Shown: positions 8,718-17,010 of the stretch, one piece after another | Layout: every line of letters starts with the position of its first letter | How positions within the stretch are numbered: position 1 is the first letter of the stretch | Assembly: GCF_014650875.1 (NCBI RefSeq) | Contig: NZ_BMVU01000008.1 | Span: 62,001-126,000 of the forward strand | Length of the DNA stretch: 64,000 nucleotides | Direction: 5' to 3' | Source: Streptomyces minutiscleroticus | GTDB lineage: Bacteria; Actinomycetota; Actinomycetes; Streptomycetales; Streptomycetaceae | The notes under the pieces: model-generated | What the model saw: only the letters and a program-made list of their open reading frames with translations | Databases searched by the model: none | Told to the model about the DNA's origin: nothing | Made by a program: the position numbers and the translations under genes

Positions 8718-9112
8718 GGTCCGTCGGTACGTCGTGCCGTGGCCCGTGGCCCGTGGCCCAGCAGTGCGGTGCCGTCCCGGTGACCGCCCCGGGCACTGCA
8801 TGCGTACGGGCCCTACCGGCCCGTCTCTGCGGACGGGCGTCACCGCGCCGGCCGTGAAGCCGGCCGGCGGTGCGGCAGCGGCGTCCGGCCGTTAGGTGGG
8901 ACATGCCGTGACCGGCGGGCGGCCGCGGTCCGGCTTCTGCGGATGCGAAGTCGCAGAGGGCAGGGCGGTAGCCGGAGGGCGGGTCCCCCGCCGCCCTGCT
9001 GTTGTTTCGATCTCCGGGTCCGTGCAACCCGGTCGTAGCGGCGGACGCCGGACCCGTACGGGCTTCGGCGGTGATGAGGTGTGCCGTCGAAGAGACTTTC
9101 GAGGAGGGCGGT
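8718..9112. other. 395-base intergenic region with two hairpins
   Basis: No gene recognised. An 8-bp inverted repeat at 8846-8853/8862-8869 (cgccggcc and complement) could terminate the copper-protein transcript. A second, cagggcgg at 8961-8968 pairing with 8991-8998, lies 115 bases before the decarboxylase start and could be a terminator or a leader structure. A short tandem repeat gtggccc occurs near 8740-8758. Confidence 0.45.
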
Positions 9113-10573
9113 ATGGATCACTCTCGTGTTCCTGTGCTGGAAGCGCTGCAGGAGTTCCGGCGCCGTGGTGACGTGGTCTACGGGCCTCCCGGTCACAAGC
9201 AGGGACGGGGAGCCGATCCCAGGGTGGTCGACATCGTCGGGGAGGGCGTGTTCGCCTCGGACGTGCTCTCCCTGAACGGACTCGACGACCGTCGTGAGTC
9301 GCAGGGGGTCCTGTCGCAGGCGCAGGAGCTGATGGCCGACGCGGTCGGTGCGGACCAGGCGTTCTTCTCCACCTGTGGCAGTTCGCTGTCGGTGAAGACG
9401 GCGATGCTGGCGGTGGCCGGGCCGGGTGAGAAGCTCCTCATCTCGCGCAACGCCCACAAGTCCGTGATCGCCGCGCTGATCGTCAACGGCGTGGAGCCGG
9501 TGTGGGTGCATCCGAAGTTCGACACCGAGCGTCATCTGGCGCATCCGCCGGAGCCCGACGACGTACGGCGCGCGCTCGGGCAGCATCCGGAGGCCAAGGG
9601 CATGCTGCTGATCACGCCGACGGACTGGGGCTCGTGCGCCGACATCCGCGGTGTCGCCCGGGTCTGCCACGACCACGACGTTCCGCTGATCGTCGACGAG
9701 GCATGGGGAGCCCACCTGCCCTTCCATCCCGGTCTGCCGTCCTGGGGCATGGACGCCGACGCGGATCTCGTCGTCACCAGCGTCCACAAGATGGGCGGCG
9801 CGATCGAGCAGAGCTCCGTCTTCCATCTGCAGGGCGACCGGATCTCACCCGAGGTGCTCAAGCAGCGTGAGGACCTGCTCGGTACCACCAGTTCCTCCTC
9901 CCTGGTGTACGCCACCCTCGACGGATGGCGCCGCCAGATGGTCGAGCAGGGGCACGACCTGCTGGACGCGGCACTGCACCGCGCGGCACGCATCCGGGAG
10001 GCCGTCACCGGCATGCCCGGCCTGCGCCTGATGGGCCCGGAAGTCGTCGACGCGGGTCTGACGGCGGAACTGGACCCATTGAAGATCACCATCGATGTGC
10101 GGGCGCTCGGCATCAGCGGTATGCAGGCGGCCGAGTGGCTGAGGGCACACTGTCACGTCGACATCGGGTCCTCCGACACCTGCCGGATCAGCGGACAGAT
10201 CACCCACGCCGACGACGACCGGACCGAGAACCTGCTCATCGACTCCCTGCGCGCTCTCACCGAGCACGCCGACGCCATCGAGAAGCAGCCCGCGGTCCGG
10301 CTTCCCGAACCGCCCGCACTGCAGCTCGAACAGGCCATGCTCCCCCGCGAGGCCTTCTTCGCGCCCGCCGAGCACGTGCCGGCCCGCAAGGCCGTCGGAC
10401 GCGTCGCCGCCGAAATGATCAGCCCCTACCCGCCGGGCGTACCCGTGGTGGCCCCCGGGGAGGTCATCACGGCGGCCGTCGTGGACTACCTCCGAAGCGG
10501 CGTGGCCGCCGGCATGCTGCTTCCCGACGCCGCCGACCCCACCGCCGAGACCCTGCGGGTGACGGCTCAGTAG
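9113..10573 (+). CDS. Orn/Lys/Arg decarboxylase family PLP enzyme
   Basis: A 486-residue PLP-dependent fold-type I enzyme. It shows YGPPGHKQG near the N-terminus, the aspartate motif LIVDEAWGAH (about 193-201), and the Schiff-base lysine in TSVHKMGG (K226). This is the short, SpeA-like form seen in Gram-positive bacteria rather than the 700+ residue enterobacterial form. The start ATG follows ggagggcggt. It decarboxylates a basic amino acid (arginine, lysine or ornithine; the specificity cannot be read from the sequence) to a diamine or agmatine in the cytosol. The next gene, methylthioadenosine phosphorylase, recycles the by-product of aminopropyl transfer, so the pair fits polyamine metabolism, though they are 260 bases apart and probably separately transcribed. 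Confidence 0.88.
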   Translation: MDHSRVPVLEALQEFRRRGDVVYGPPGHKQGRGADPRVVDIVGEGVFASDVLSLNGLDDRRESQGVLSQAQELMADAVGADQAFFSTCGSSLSVKTAMLAVAGPGEKLLISRNAHKSVIAALIVNGVEPVWVHPKFDTERHLAHPPEPDDVRRALGQHPEAKGMLLITPTDWGSCADIRGVARVCHDHDVPLIVDEAWGAHLPFHPGLPSWGMDADADLVVTSVHKMGGAIEQSSVFHLQGDRISPEVLKQREDLLGTTSSSSLVYATLDGWRRQMVEQGHDLLDAALHRAARIREAVTGMPGLRLMGPEVVDAGLTAELDPLKITIDVRALGISGMQAAEWLRAHCHVDIGSSDTCRISGQITHADDDRTENLLIDSLRALTEHADAIEKQPAVRLPEPPALQLEQAMLPREAFFAPAEHVPARKAVGRVAAEMISPYPPGVPVVAPGEVITAAVVDYLRSGVAAGMLLPDAADPTAETLRVTAQ

Positions 10574-10819
10574 AGGCGGCGCTGCCGCCGGCGCCGACCG
10601 TGCCGGCTGCTGACGGCACGGGAGAGGACGGCACGGGAGAGGAGGACAGCCGCGAGCGTGCGGAACGGCAAGGAGCGCGGGGTGCAGGAAGTCTTCCGGG
10701 TTCCTCGTGTCCGCCGGTGAGCCGGCGAAGAGAACCACAGCCGGACAAGCGGTCCGAGCGCAGATGTGACGGGCTTCTTACGTGCGTGCTCAAAAGCTCG
10801 TACGGGTGGCCGGGACTCC

Positions 10820-10825
10820 TAGAGT
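10820..10825 (+). promoter_or_regulatory. Possible -10 element (tagagt) for a near-leaderless mtnP transcript
   Basis: tagagt is a common Streptomyces -10 hexamer and lies 9 bases before the ATG at 10834. A start site 6-8 bases downstream would leave almost no leader. This fits the absence of any Shine-Dalgarno-like sequence before the ATG. No convincing -35 is visible, so this is an inference. Confidence 0.4.
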
Positions 10826-10833
10826 CACCGGTC

Positions 10834-11697
10834 ATGATGCACAGTGACGAGCTTTCCCGGGCCGAGATAGGCGTCATCGGCGGTTCGGGGTTCTACTCCT
10901 TCCTCGACGACATGACGGAAGTCGAGGTCGACACTCCTTACGGCCGGCCGAGCGACTCGCTCCTCCTGGGCGAGGCAGCCGGACGGAAGGTGGCGTTCCT
11001 GCCCCGGCACGGCCGTGACCACCATCTGCCGCCGCACCGGATCAACTACCGTGCCAACCTCTGGGCGCTGGCCTCGGTCGGAGTCCGCCAGATCGTGGGA
11101 CCATGCGCGGTCGGCGGTCTGCGGGCCGAGTTCGGGCCGGGCACTCTGCTGGTTCCGGACCAGTTGATGGACCGCACGAGGTCCCGGGCGCAGTCCTATT
11201 ACGACGGGGAGGAGCGGGCGGACGGCCAGAGATCGAACGTCGTGCATGTGACGTTCGCCGACCCCTACTGTCCGGTCGGGCGCCGTACGGCGGTGCGGGC
11301 CGCCCGTGCGGCCGGCTGGGCCGCGGTGGACGGCGGGACGATGGTGGTGGTCGAGGGACCCCGGTTCTCGACCCGGGCGGAGTCCTTGTGGCATGCCGCC
11401 CAGGGCTGGTCGGTGGTGGGTATGACCGGGCACCCAGAAGCCGTCCTCGCCCGTGAACTGGGATTGTGCTACACGTCGTTGGCCCTGGTCACGGATCTGG
11501 ATGCCGGAACGGACACCGGGGCGGGCGTGGCCCACAGCGAGGTGCTGGAGGTGTTCGCCGCCAACATCGGCAGAATGCGCGACGTGGTCCTCGACATGGT
11601 CCGCGCACTTCCCCTCGGCACGTACCGGGACTGCCTGTGCACACGGGCGCTGGGCGGCCAGGACCCGGGCATCGCGCCGCCGGGGACGACGCTCTGA
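10834..11697 (+). CDS. mtnP: S-methyl-5'-thioadenosine phosphorylase
   Basis: A 287-residue member of the PNP/MTAP family. It has IGVIGGSGFYSF at the N-terminus, LPRHGRDHHLPPHRINYRAN (phosphate and substrate region), GPCAVGGLRAEFGPG, and GGTMVVVEGPRFSTRAES with the conserved EGPRFSTRAE motif. It then has VVGMTGHPEAVLARELGLCY where many MTAPs have GM(T/S)..PE..LARE, and TDLDAG, supplying the purine-contacting Asp. The reaction is phosphorolysis of MTA to adenine and 5-methylthioribose-1-phosphate, in methionine salvage and polyamine synthesis. A related purine nucleoside phosphorylase activity cannot be excluded. Start at ATG 10834 (a second ATG follows at once). Convergent with the minus operon ending at 12035. 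Confidence 0.88.
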   Translation: MMHSDELSRAEIGVIGGSGFYSFLDDMTEVEVDTPYGRPSDSLLLGEAAGRKVAFLPRHGRDHHLPPHRINYRANLWALASVGVRQIVGPCAVGGLRAEFGPGTLLVPDQLMDRTRSRAQSYYDGEERADGQRSNVVHVTFADPYCPVGRRTAVRAARAAGWAAVDGGTMVVVEGPRFSTRAESLWHAAQGWSVVGMTGHPEAVLARELGLCYTSLALVTDLDAGTDTGAGVAHSEVLEVFAANIGRMRDVVLDMVRALPLGTYRDCLCTRALGGQDPGIAPPGTTL

Positions 11698-11924
11698 CCG
11701 GCGTGGTTCGCCTCGCTTCCTGGAGGGCGCGGCCGGCACGGGGGTCCCGTTCCCGGGCTCGGGCGGAAACCGATGGTCCGGTGCCTCACCCCGGGCAGGC
11801 TGAGACGGACCTGTCAGCGCGGTGCCTCCTGGGACTTCGGGAGGGGACCGCCGCTGTCACGGACCTTCGGTGCGATGGGGGGCCGTGCCCGGGAAGGAGG
11901 GCGGCGATGAGGGCCTGAGGCTGC

Positions 11925-11970
11925 GGTCGTGGGGCGCCCGGCAGGACCCCTGCCGGGGCGCCCCACGACC
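11925..11970. terminator. Bidirectional terminator between convergent transcription units
   Basis: A long inverted repeat: gtcgtggggcgcccggcag (about 11926-11944) pairs with the complementary arm ending near 11969, with one bulged base and a short loop. It lies between mtnP on the plus strand and the membrane protein gene on the minus strand. It would work in both directions. Confidence 0.7.
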
Positions 11971-12034
11971 GGGCCGTACCCGTCCGGTGCACACGTGTGT
12001 CCCGGTGGCCGTGAAACGGTGGCGGTACCGTCCC

Positions 12035-13552
12035 TCACCAGCCGGTCAGCAGGAAGTGGTTGAGGGCGAGGGCGAGGGCGGCCTGGGCGCAGAGCCAGAC
12101 ACGGGGGCGGGGGAGCAGGGCGCACGCCGGGAGCAGCCACATGATGAACGGCAGCCAGATGCGCTCGGTCTCCGCTTTGCTCATCCCGGACAGGTCGGCG
12201 ACGAGAAGGGCGAGAAGGGCTGCCAGCGTGAGAAGCCCGAGGCGTCGTTCCGGGGCCGTGAACCAGGAAGAGGGGCGGGGCGCGGAGGCGGACAGGACTG
12301 TGACCGTGCGGCGCAGGCCGGCCGCCGTCGCCGGGCCCGCCACCAAGGCGGTGCACGCCAGGTTGGCCCACACCCAGTACCCGTACGGCCTGATCCCCCC
12401 GGCCCCTTGGTAGTAGCGTTCGACGAGGAGGTGGTATGCCTCCCACCAGCTGAACCCTGCCAGGGTGAAGACGAGCGGGGCGACGGCGCAGCCGGCCAGG
12501 AGCCAGGGCAGGACCGGCAGGCGCCGGGAGCCGAGGAGCACCACGGCGGTCGCGATCAGGGCGATCAGTGTGAGCCCGTACGAGAGATAGGCGGTGAGTC
12601 CGCACAGCAGCCCGGAGGCGAGGGCGGTGACGCGTGGCCGGTGACCGGTCACGGCCAGGGCGAGGAACGCCAGCGCCCAGGCCGCCACTGCCGCGTAGTA
12701 GCCGTCCGCGGAGACGCCGGCCCACACCGCGGTCGGTGCCAGGACCAGGAAGGGTGCCGCCCGGCGGGCGAGCGTCTCGTCGGCCAGTGTCCGAAGGGCG
12801 ATGAGGACGGCCACTGCCGCGGTCGTTCCGGCGACGAGGACCAGGGCGCCCGCCCAGGCGCCGCCGCCGAGTCCCGCCCGGTCCAGCAGGACGAAGGTGA
12901 GGGTCGCGGCCGGGGGATGTCCGGCGACGTGCGCGGGCCAGTGGTCCGGTGAGCCGATCAGGATGTGGTGGGTGAAGTCCCGCAGGGCGGCGGGGATGTC
13001 GTGGAAGCGGTCGACGGCGCGGAGGTACTCGTACTTGGTCGTCAGCCGGCCGGCGACACCGTGTTCCCAGCCGTCGACCAGGGCGAGGGAGACCGTCCAG
13101 GCCAGCGCGGCCGCCCACACGGTGGCGAGCAGGCCGCGCCAGGGTAGCCGGGCGGCGAGCGGGGGACCGTAGGCCATGATCAGGACCGCCACGACGACGG
13201 CGGCCGGGGTGCCCGCGCCGATGTGGGGTTCCCAGGTGGCGTACAGGGGAGGCCAGCCGACGTGCAGGGTGCCGTCCCGGTGCTCGACGGCGGTGCCGAC
13301 GACCGCGGCCACCAGGACGAGCAGTGCGGCGGCGACGACCGGGATCAGGTCGTGCGGCAGAACACGGTTCACCGCGTGGGCGCCGTGTCGCACCGGGCGG
13401 GTGCCGGTCCGTGCGGGCGTGCCCGGCTGAGTCCGGTCATGGTCTGCGCCTCGTGCCCGTCCGCCCGGCGGCGGCGAGGGTGTGTGCTGCCGCCGGTCGG
13501 TGGGGTGCTCTTCGCGCCGGCCTGCGATGTGCCCGGCGTCCGGCTCCGTCAT
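12035..13552 (-). CDS. Polytopic membrane protein, GT-C glycosyltransferase-like (505 aa)
   Basis: After a polar 60-residue N-terminus the protein has about 12 hydrophobic segments. These include PVVAAALLVLVAAVVGTAV (about 72-90), AAVVVAVLIMAYGPPLAA, VWAAALAWTVSLALVDG, ALVLVAGTTAAVAVLIALRT and a terminal WLCAQAALALALNHF. A large loop (TTKYEYLRAVDRFHDIP...HWPAHVAGHPP) sits between early helices, as in GT-C transferases that use polyprenyl-phosphate sugars. A clear catalytic DxD or DE loop is not obvious, so the enzymatic assignment is inferred from topology and the neighbouring glycosyltransferases. Last gene of an ATGA-coupled operon; its ATG overlaps the methyltransferase stop at 13549-13552. 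It may transfer or flip a lipid-linked sugar at the cell envelope. Confidence 0.75.
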   Translation of the reverse strand: MTEPDAGHIAGRREEHPTDRRQHTPSPPPGGRARGADHDRTQPGTPARTGTRPVRHGAHAVNRVLPHDLIPVVAAALLVLVAAVVGTAVEHRDGTLHVGWPPLYATWEPHIGAGTPAAVVVAVLIMAYGPPLAARLPWRGLLATVWAAALAWTVSLALVDGWEHGVAGRLTTKYEYLRAVDRFHDIPAALRDFTHHILIGSPDHWPAHVAGHPPAATLTFVLLDRAGLGGGAWAGALVLVAGTTAAVAVLIALRTLADETLARRAAPFLVLAPTAVWAGVSADGYYAAVAAWALAFLALAVTGHRPRVTALASGLLCGLTAYLSYGLTLIALIATAVVLLGSRRLPVLPWLLAGCAVAPLVFTLAGFSWWEAYHLLVERYYQGAGGIRPYGYWVWANLACTALVAGPATAAGLRRTVTVLSASAPRPSSWFTAPERRLGLLTLAALLALLVADLSGMSKAETERIWLPFIMWLLPACALLPRPRVWLCAQAALALALNHFLLTGW

Positions 13553-14667
13553 GTCCTCTCCGTTCTGCGTGCAAGCGGACTGTCACCGGACGGCCGCTGA
13601 GGAACCACCGGGGGACGGTCGCGCGGACCTGCGACCGCCGGTCCCGGGATGTCGGCCGGCGGTGGTATGCGGTCGGCGCCGCGGCGGCTGCGCAGCGCCA
13701 CGAAACACCGTCCGCCGGATGCCCACTGTCCGGCCGGATGCCAGCCTCCCGTGCGGGCGGCGTACCGCAGCAGCGCCTGCGCGCCGAGCCGGGCCCAGCG
13801 GAACGGAGCGCCTGGGGCGTCGAGGTCCGCCGTGTCCCCGCTCGCGTCGGCGCTCCGTACGATGCGTACGCGCAGGCGCTCGTCCGTGTCGGGGACGGGA
13901 GCCGTCTCCGCGATCAGCAGACCGCCGGGGCGCAGGAGTCCGCTCATGCGCGCGAGAAGGGCGAGCGGGTCACCGCCTATACCGACGTTGCCGTCGATCA
14001 GGAGCGCTGTGCCCCAACGGCCTTCATCGGGCAGCGGTGTGAACACCGAGCGGTGCAGCGCGCGACCGCCGAGCCGCCGGGTGCGGTCGACGGCCGCCTC
14101 GCTGACGTCGACGCCGAGCGCCGGCCGGCCCTGGGCGGACAGTTCGGTCACCAGCCGCCCCGGTCCGCAGCCCACGTCGAGCACCGGGCCCTCGCAGCGC
14201 CGCAGCACCTCGTGGTCGGCCGCGTCGGCCGCCGCACACCAGCGTTCCACGTCCAGTGGCAGCATTCGGCCGCCGGCGCAGCGCAGGAAGAGGGGACCAC
14301 GGCCGGTACGCAGGGCGTCCGCGTAGGGGTCGGCGCTCCACGACGACGGCGTCGTGCCGGCGGGTGCGAGCGGCGAGGGGAGGGGAGGGGACGAGGAGCG
14401 GACCCGGCCGGCCGCCGTCACCCGGGCTTCCTCCCGACCGGCGGCGTCCGGTGGTCTCCTCGTCGAGGACGTCGTCCTGCGTCCGCCGGCCGTCGTGGCG
14501 CCCGCCGTCGGTGTGTCCTCCCGAGGGGGTCCTGTCGGGGTTCCCCTCTCGTACGTGGTGCTCGTGGCCGGTCCCACCGATGGGCCCTCCTTGCATGTGG
14601 TGCTCACCGGTGACGCCTTTCTCCGCATCGTGGTCGGTGGTCGTGTCGCCTCGCGTGCGGTGGTCAT
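13549..14667 (-). CDS. Class I SAM-dependent methyltransferase
   Basis: The methyltransferase domain spans roughly residues 115-300. It reads SWSADPYADALRTGRGPLFL, then PLDVERWCAAADAADHEVL, the SAM-binding motif GPVLDVGCGPGRLVTEL and GVDVSEAAVDRTRRLGG, and ALLIDGNVGIGGDP. The start is uncertain. ATG at 14667 overlaps the upstream glycosyltransferase stop as ATGA, exactly like the other two junctions in this operon, but gives an 80-residue low-complexity T/G/R-rich leader. GTG at 14421 gives a conventional length of about 290. In the leader the adjacent reading frame has stronger GC3 bias, so a frameshift or small overlapping ORF is possible. The substrate is unknown; the operon suggests a sugar or lipid-linked glycoconjugate. 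Confidence 0.75.
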   Translation of the reverse strand: MTTAREATRPPTTMRRKASPVSTTCKEGPSVGPATSTTYERGTPTGPPREDTPTAGATTAGGRRTTSSTRRPPDAAGREEARVTAAGRVRSSSPPLPSPLAPAGTTPSSWSADPYADALRTGRGPLFLRCAGGRMLPLDVERWCAAADAADHEVLRRCEGPVLDVGCGPGRLVTELSAQGRPALGVDVSEAAVDRTRRLGGRALHRSVFTPLPDEGRWGTALLIDGNVGIGGDPLALLARMSGLLRPGGLLIAETAPVPDTDERLRVRIVRSADASGDTADLDAPGAPFRWARLGAQALLRYAARTGGWHPAGQWASGGRCFVALRSRRGADRIPPPADIPGPAVAGPRDRPPVVPQRPSGDSPLARRTERT

Positions 14668-15281
14668 CGGGCACCGACTTCCCCCAAGGCGCGGAACCTG
14701 GCACCGAAGCGGCCCCGGGGCGTCGCCGTGGCGACGGCTGCCGCGTCGGCCGCCGTGTCCACGTCCCGCAGTCGGGGAAGCCCGCGCACGCGCAGGCCCG
14801 CGGCCAGCAGCCGTTCGTGCTGCAGGGCGCCGGTGCGCGCCGTCGACATCGGTACACCGCGCAGCAGCGCGGGGTCGGGGTCGGCGAGTCCCAGCGCCCA
14901 GAATCCGCCGTCCTCGGCCGGGCCGAGATACGCGTCGCAGTCCTCGAAGTCCACGGTCAGGAGTGACGGGGTGATCTGCGGGGTGTCCATCCCGACGAGC
15001 AGCGCCGGTTCCCCACAGGCCGCGAAGGCGGCGGCGAGCCGTTCGTCCAGGCCGCCCCCGCACTGCGGGACGACGTCGAAACCGGGGGGCAGCCAGGGGC
15101 CCGGCCGTCCGTCGAGGACCAGCACGCGCCGGGTCGCGGGGGCCGCCGCCACGGCGTCCAGGGTGTCCGCGAGCGCGGCCTCGGCCAGTGCGGCCGCCTC
15201 CTGAGGGGTGTAGGGCGGTGTCAGCCGTGTCTTCACCCGTCCCGGCCGTGGCTCCTTGGCGACGACGAGCAGTGTGGTCAT
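14664..15281 (-). CDS. DUF2064/TIGR04282 family glycosyltransferase-like protein
   Basis: A 205-residue cytosolic protein opening MTTLLVVAKEPRPGRVKTRL, the signature of the DUF2064 family (a nucleotide-sugar transferase-like fold with a P-loop-like PxPGxVKTRL). Later motifs are LLVGMDTPQITPSLL, with the Asp of a GxD(T/S)P metal site, and YLGPAEDGGFWALGLADPD. Family members are associated with sugar activation or transfer; one branch is annotated in arsenosugar biosynthesis. There are no arsenic genes here, so that specific role is not supported. The ATG overlaps the upstream GT2 stop (15278-15281) and its own stop overlaps the methyltransferase start, so it is translated in strict coupling. 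Confidence 0.82.
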   Translation of the reverse strand: MTTLLVVAKEPRPGRVKTRLTPPYTPQEAAALAEAALADTLDAVAAAPATRRVLVLDGRPGPWLPPGFDVVPQCGGGLDERLAAAFAACGEPALLVGMDTPQITPSLLTVDFEDCDAYLGPAEDGGFWALGLADPDPALLRGVPMSTARTGALQHERLLAAGLRVRGLPRLRDVDTAADAAAVATATPRGRFGARFRALGEVGAR

Positions 15282-16051
15282 CGGCGGGCTCCTTCTCGCG
15301 CGGCGCGGCCACCGGGTCCGTGTGCGGATGTCGCGGTCGGTGTGGTGGACGCGGGTGGTTCGAGGAGCACGCGGCGCATGTCGCGGACGGTCTGCCAGGT
15401 ACCGCGCCAGGTGCCGGTGACCTTGGAGGTGCCGGTGCGCGGCAGATACGGCACGTCGTGTTCGGTGACGCGCCAGCCGGCGTCCGCGGCGCGGACCACC
15501 ATCTGCAGGGGATAGCCGTTGCGCCGGTCGGTGAGGGCGAGTTCGAGCAGCTTCCCGCGGCGTGCGGCGCGCAGCGGTCCGAGGTCGTTCAGGCGCAGGC
15601 CGGTGCGTCGGCGCAGCATCCGGGACAGCGCCAGGTTGCCGAGGCGGGCGTGCGCGGGCCAGGCACGCCGATGGTGCGGCCGGCGCCGTCCGAGCACCAG
15701 GTCGGCCCGGTCCTCCTGGATCTCGCGGACGAAGGGGACGAGCAGGGCGGGGTCCAGTGAGGCGTCGCAGTCGCAGAAGCAGACGACGTCGGCGACGGCC
15801 GCGGCCAGCCCGGTGTGGCAGGCGGCGCCGAATCCGCGGCGCGGCTCGTGCACGACGGTGGCGCCGAGGGCGCGGGCGATGTCCCCGGAGCCGTCCGTGG
15901 AGTCGTTGTCCACGACGACGGCGCGCCAGCCGGGCGGGATGCGTTCGAGGACCCAGGGGAGGGCAGCCGCCTCGTTCAGACAGGGCAGCACCACATCGGC
16001 CGTCGGGGCGGGGAGTCGTGATGCGGGAGAGTGCGGGGAAGGGATCGTCAC
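15278..16051 (-). CDS. Family 2 glycosyltransferase
   Basis: About 257 residues from GTG 16051, reading VTIPSPHSPASRLPAPTADV before the GT2 domain; an upstream frame extension to 16447 overlaps the divergent response regulator and was rejected. GT2 features are VVLPCLNEAAALPWVL, VVVDNDSTDGSGDIA (nucleotide-sugar binding) and VCFCDCDASLDPALLVPFV with the DxD-type metal site. A C-terminal GTSKVTGTWRGTWQTVRDM segment is typical of DPM1/WecA-adjacent GT2s that load polyprenyl phosphate. There is no transmembrane helix. First gene of the minus operon, divergent from the response regulator at 16164 across 112 bases. The operon and the two-component system may share this control region. Confidence 0.85.
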   Translation of the reverse strand: MTIPSPHSPASRLPAPTADVVLPCLNEAAALPWVLERIPPGWRAVVVDNDSTDGSGDIARALGATVVHEPRRGFGAACHTGLAAAVADVVCFCDCDASLDPALLVPFVREIQEDRADLVLGRRRPHHRRAWPAHARLGNLALSRMLRRRTGLRLNDLGPLRAARRGKLLELALTDRRNGYPLQMVVRAADAGWRVTEHDVPYLPRTGTSKVTGTWRGTWQTVRDMRRVLLEPPASTTPTATSAHGPGGRAAREGARR

Positions 16052-16163
16052 GGGTTTCACCCTACGAATCCGAATAGGGCATTTCGGGCGTTCGCTCCTT
16101 ACGAAACACGGACGTCGGGGCATGTGCTCCACACGGTCCGGGCGGGGATGGGAGGCTGCCGGC

Positions 16164-17009
16164 ATGGAACAGCCGAACGAGTCCGAGAGCTCGACAGCAG
16201 GGTCACCGGGCGTCGCCGGTGCCCGTGTCCTGGTCGTGGACGACGACCCCACCGTCGCCGAGGTCGTCTGCGGATATTTGGACCGGGCGGGATACGTCGT
16301 CGACCGCGCCGGTGACGGTGCGGCCGCGCTCGCCCGCGCCGCCGACAACTGGCCGGATCTGGTGATCCTGGATGTGATGCTGCCCGGCACGAACGGCCTG
16401 GAGGTGTGCCGCCGCATGCGGGACCACGCACCCGTGCCGGTGATCATGCTGACCGCGCGCGGCGACGAGGACGACCGTATCCTCGGCCTCGAGGTCGGTG
16501 CGGACGACTACGTGACCAAGCCGTTCAGCCCGCGTGAGCTGGTCCTGCGCGTGCAGTCGGTCCTGCGCCGGGCCTGGCCCGGTGTGGGGACGCGGCCGCT
16601 GCGGGCGGCGGGCCTGGCCGTCGACCCGGCCGCCCGCCGTGCGACCAAGCACAGCACCGAACTGGCGCTCACGCTTCGGGAGTTCGACCTTCTTGCGTTT
16701 CTCCTCGCGCACCCGGGGCGGGTCTACAGCCGTGAGGAGCTGATGCGCGAGGTGTGGGGCTGGGACTTCGGCGACCTGTCGACGGTCACCGTCCACATAC
16801 GGCGTCTGCGCAGCAAGGTCGAGGACGACCCGGCCCGGCCCCGGCTGATCCAGACGGTGTGGGGGGTGGGCTACCGCTTCGAGCCGGCGGGGACGGAACC
16901 GGACGGGGCGGACGCCGGCGCCGGTCCGGCGGACCGGGACCCCCGTGCTGTCGCGCCGGGCCCGAGGAACATCCCCGGGCCAGTGGCACCGGACAGCGAA
17001 GGGGCCTGA
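16164..17009 (+). CDS. OmpR/PhoB-family response regulator
   Basis: The receiver domain starts at about residue 20: VLVVDDDPTVAEV carries the acidic pocket, LVILDVMLPG the phospho-acceptor D70, MLTARGDEDD the switch Thr, and GADDYVTKPFSPRE the conserved Lys. A winged-helix DNA-binding domain follows (LTLREFDLLAFLLAHPGRVY, then TVTVHIRRLRSKVE and TVWGVGYRFEP). A 45-residue disordered Pro/Gly/Ala tail extends beyond the usual end. Start ATG 16164 follows tgggaggctgcc. It is followed by its kinase with one base between stop and start. It lies divergently from the glycosyltransferase operon, which is a likely target. Confidence 0.92.
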   Translation: MEQPNESESSTAGSPGVAGARVLVVDDDPTVAEVVCGYLDRAGYVVDRAGDGAAALARAADNWPDLVILDVMLPGTNGLEVCRRMRDHAPVPVIMLTARGDEDDRILGLEVGADDYVTKPFSPRELVLRVQSVLRRAWPGVGTRPLRAAGLAVDPAARRATKHSTELALTLREFDLLAFLLAHPGRVYSREELMREVWGWDFGDLSTVTVHIRRLRSKVEDDPARPRLIQTVWGVGYRFEPAGTEPDGADAGAGPADRDPRAVAPGPRNIPGPVAPDSEGA

Positions 17010-17010
17010 G

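Noticed and set aside
15278..16447. Long form of the GT2 gene starting at 16447
   Set aside because: The extra 130 residues are low-quality sequence and would overlap the response regulator start on the other strand. GTG 16051 starts just before the GT2 fold.
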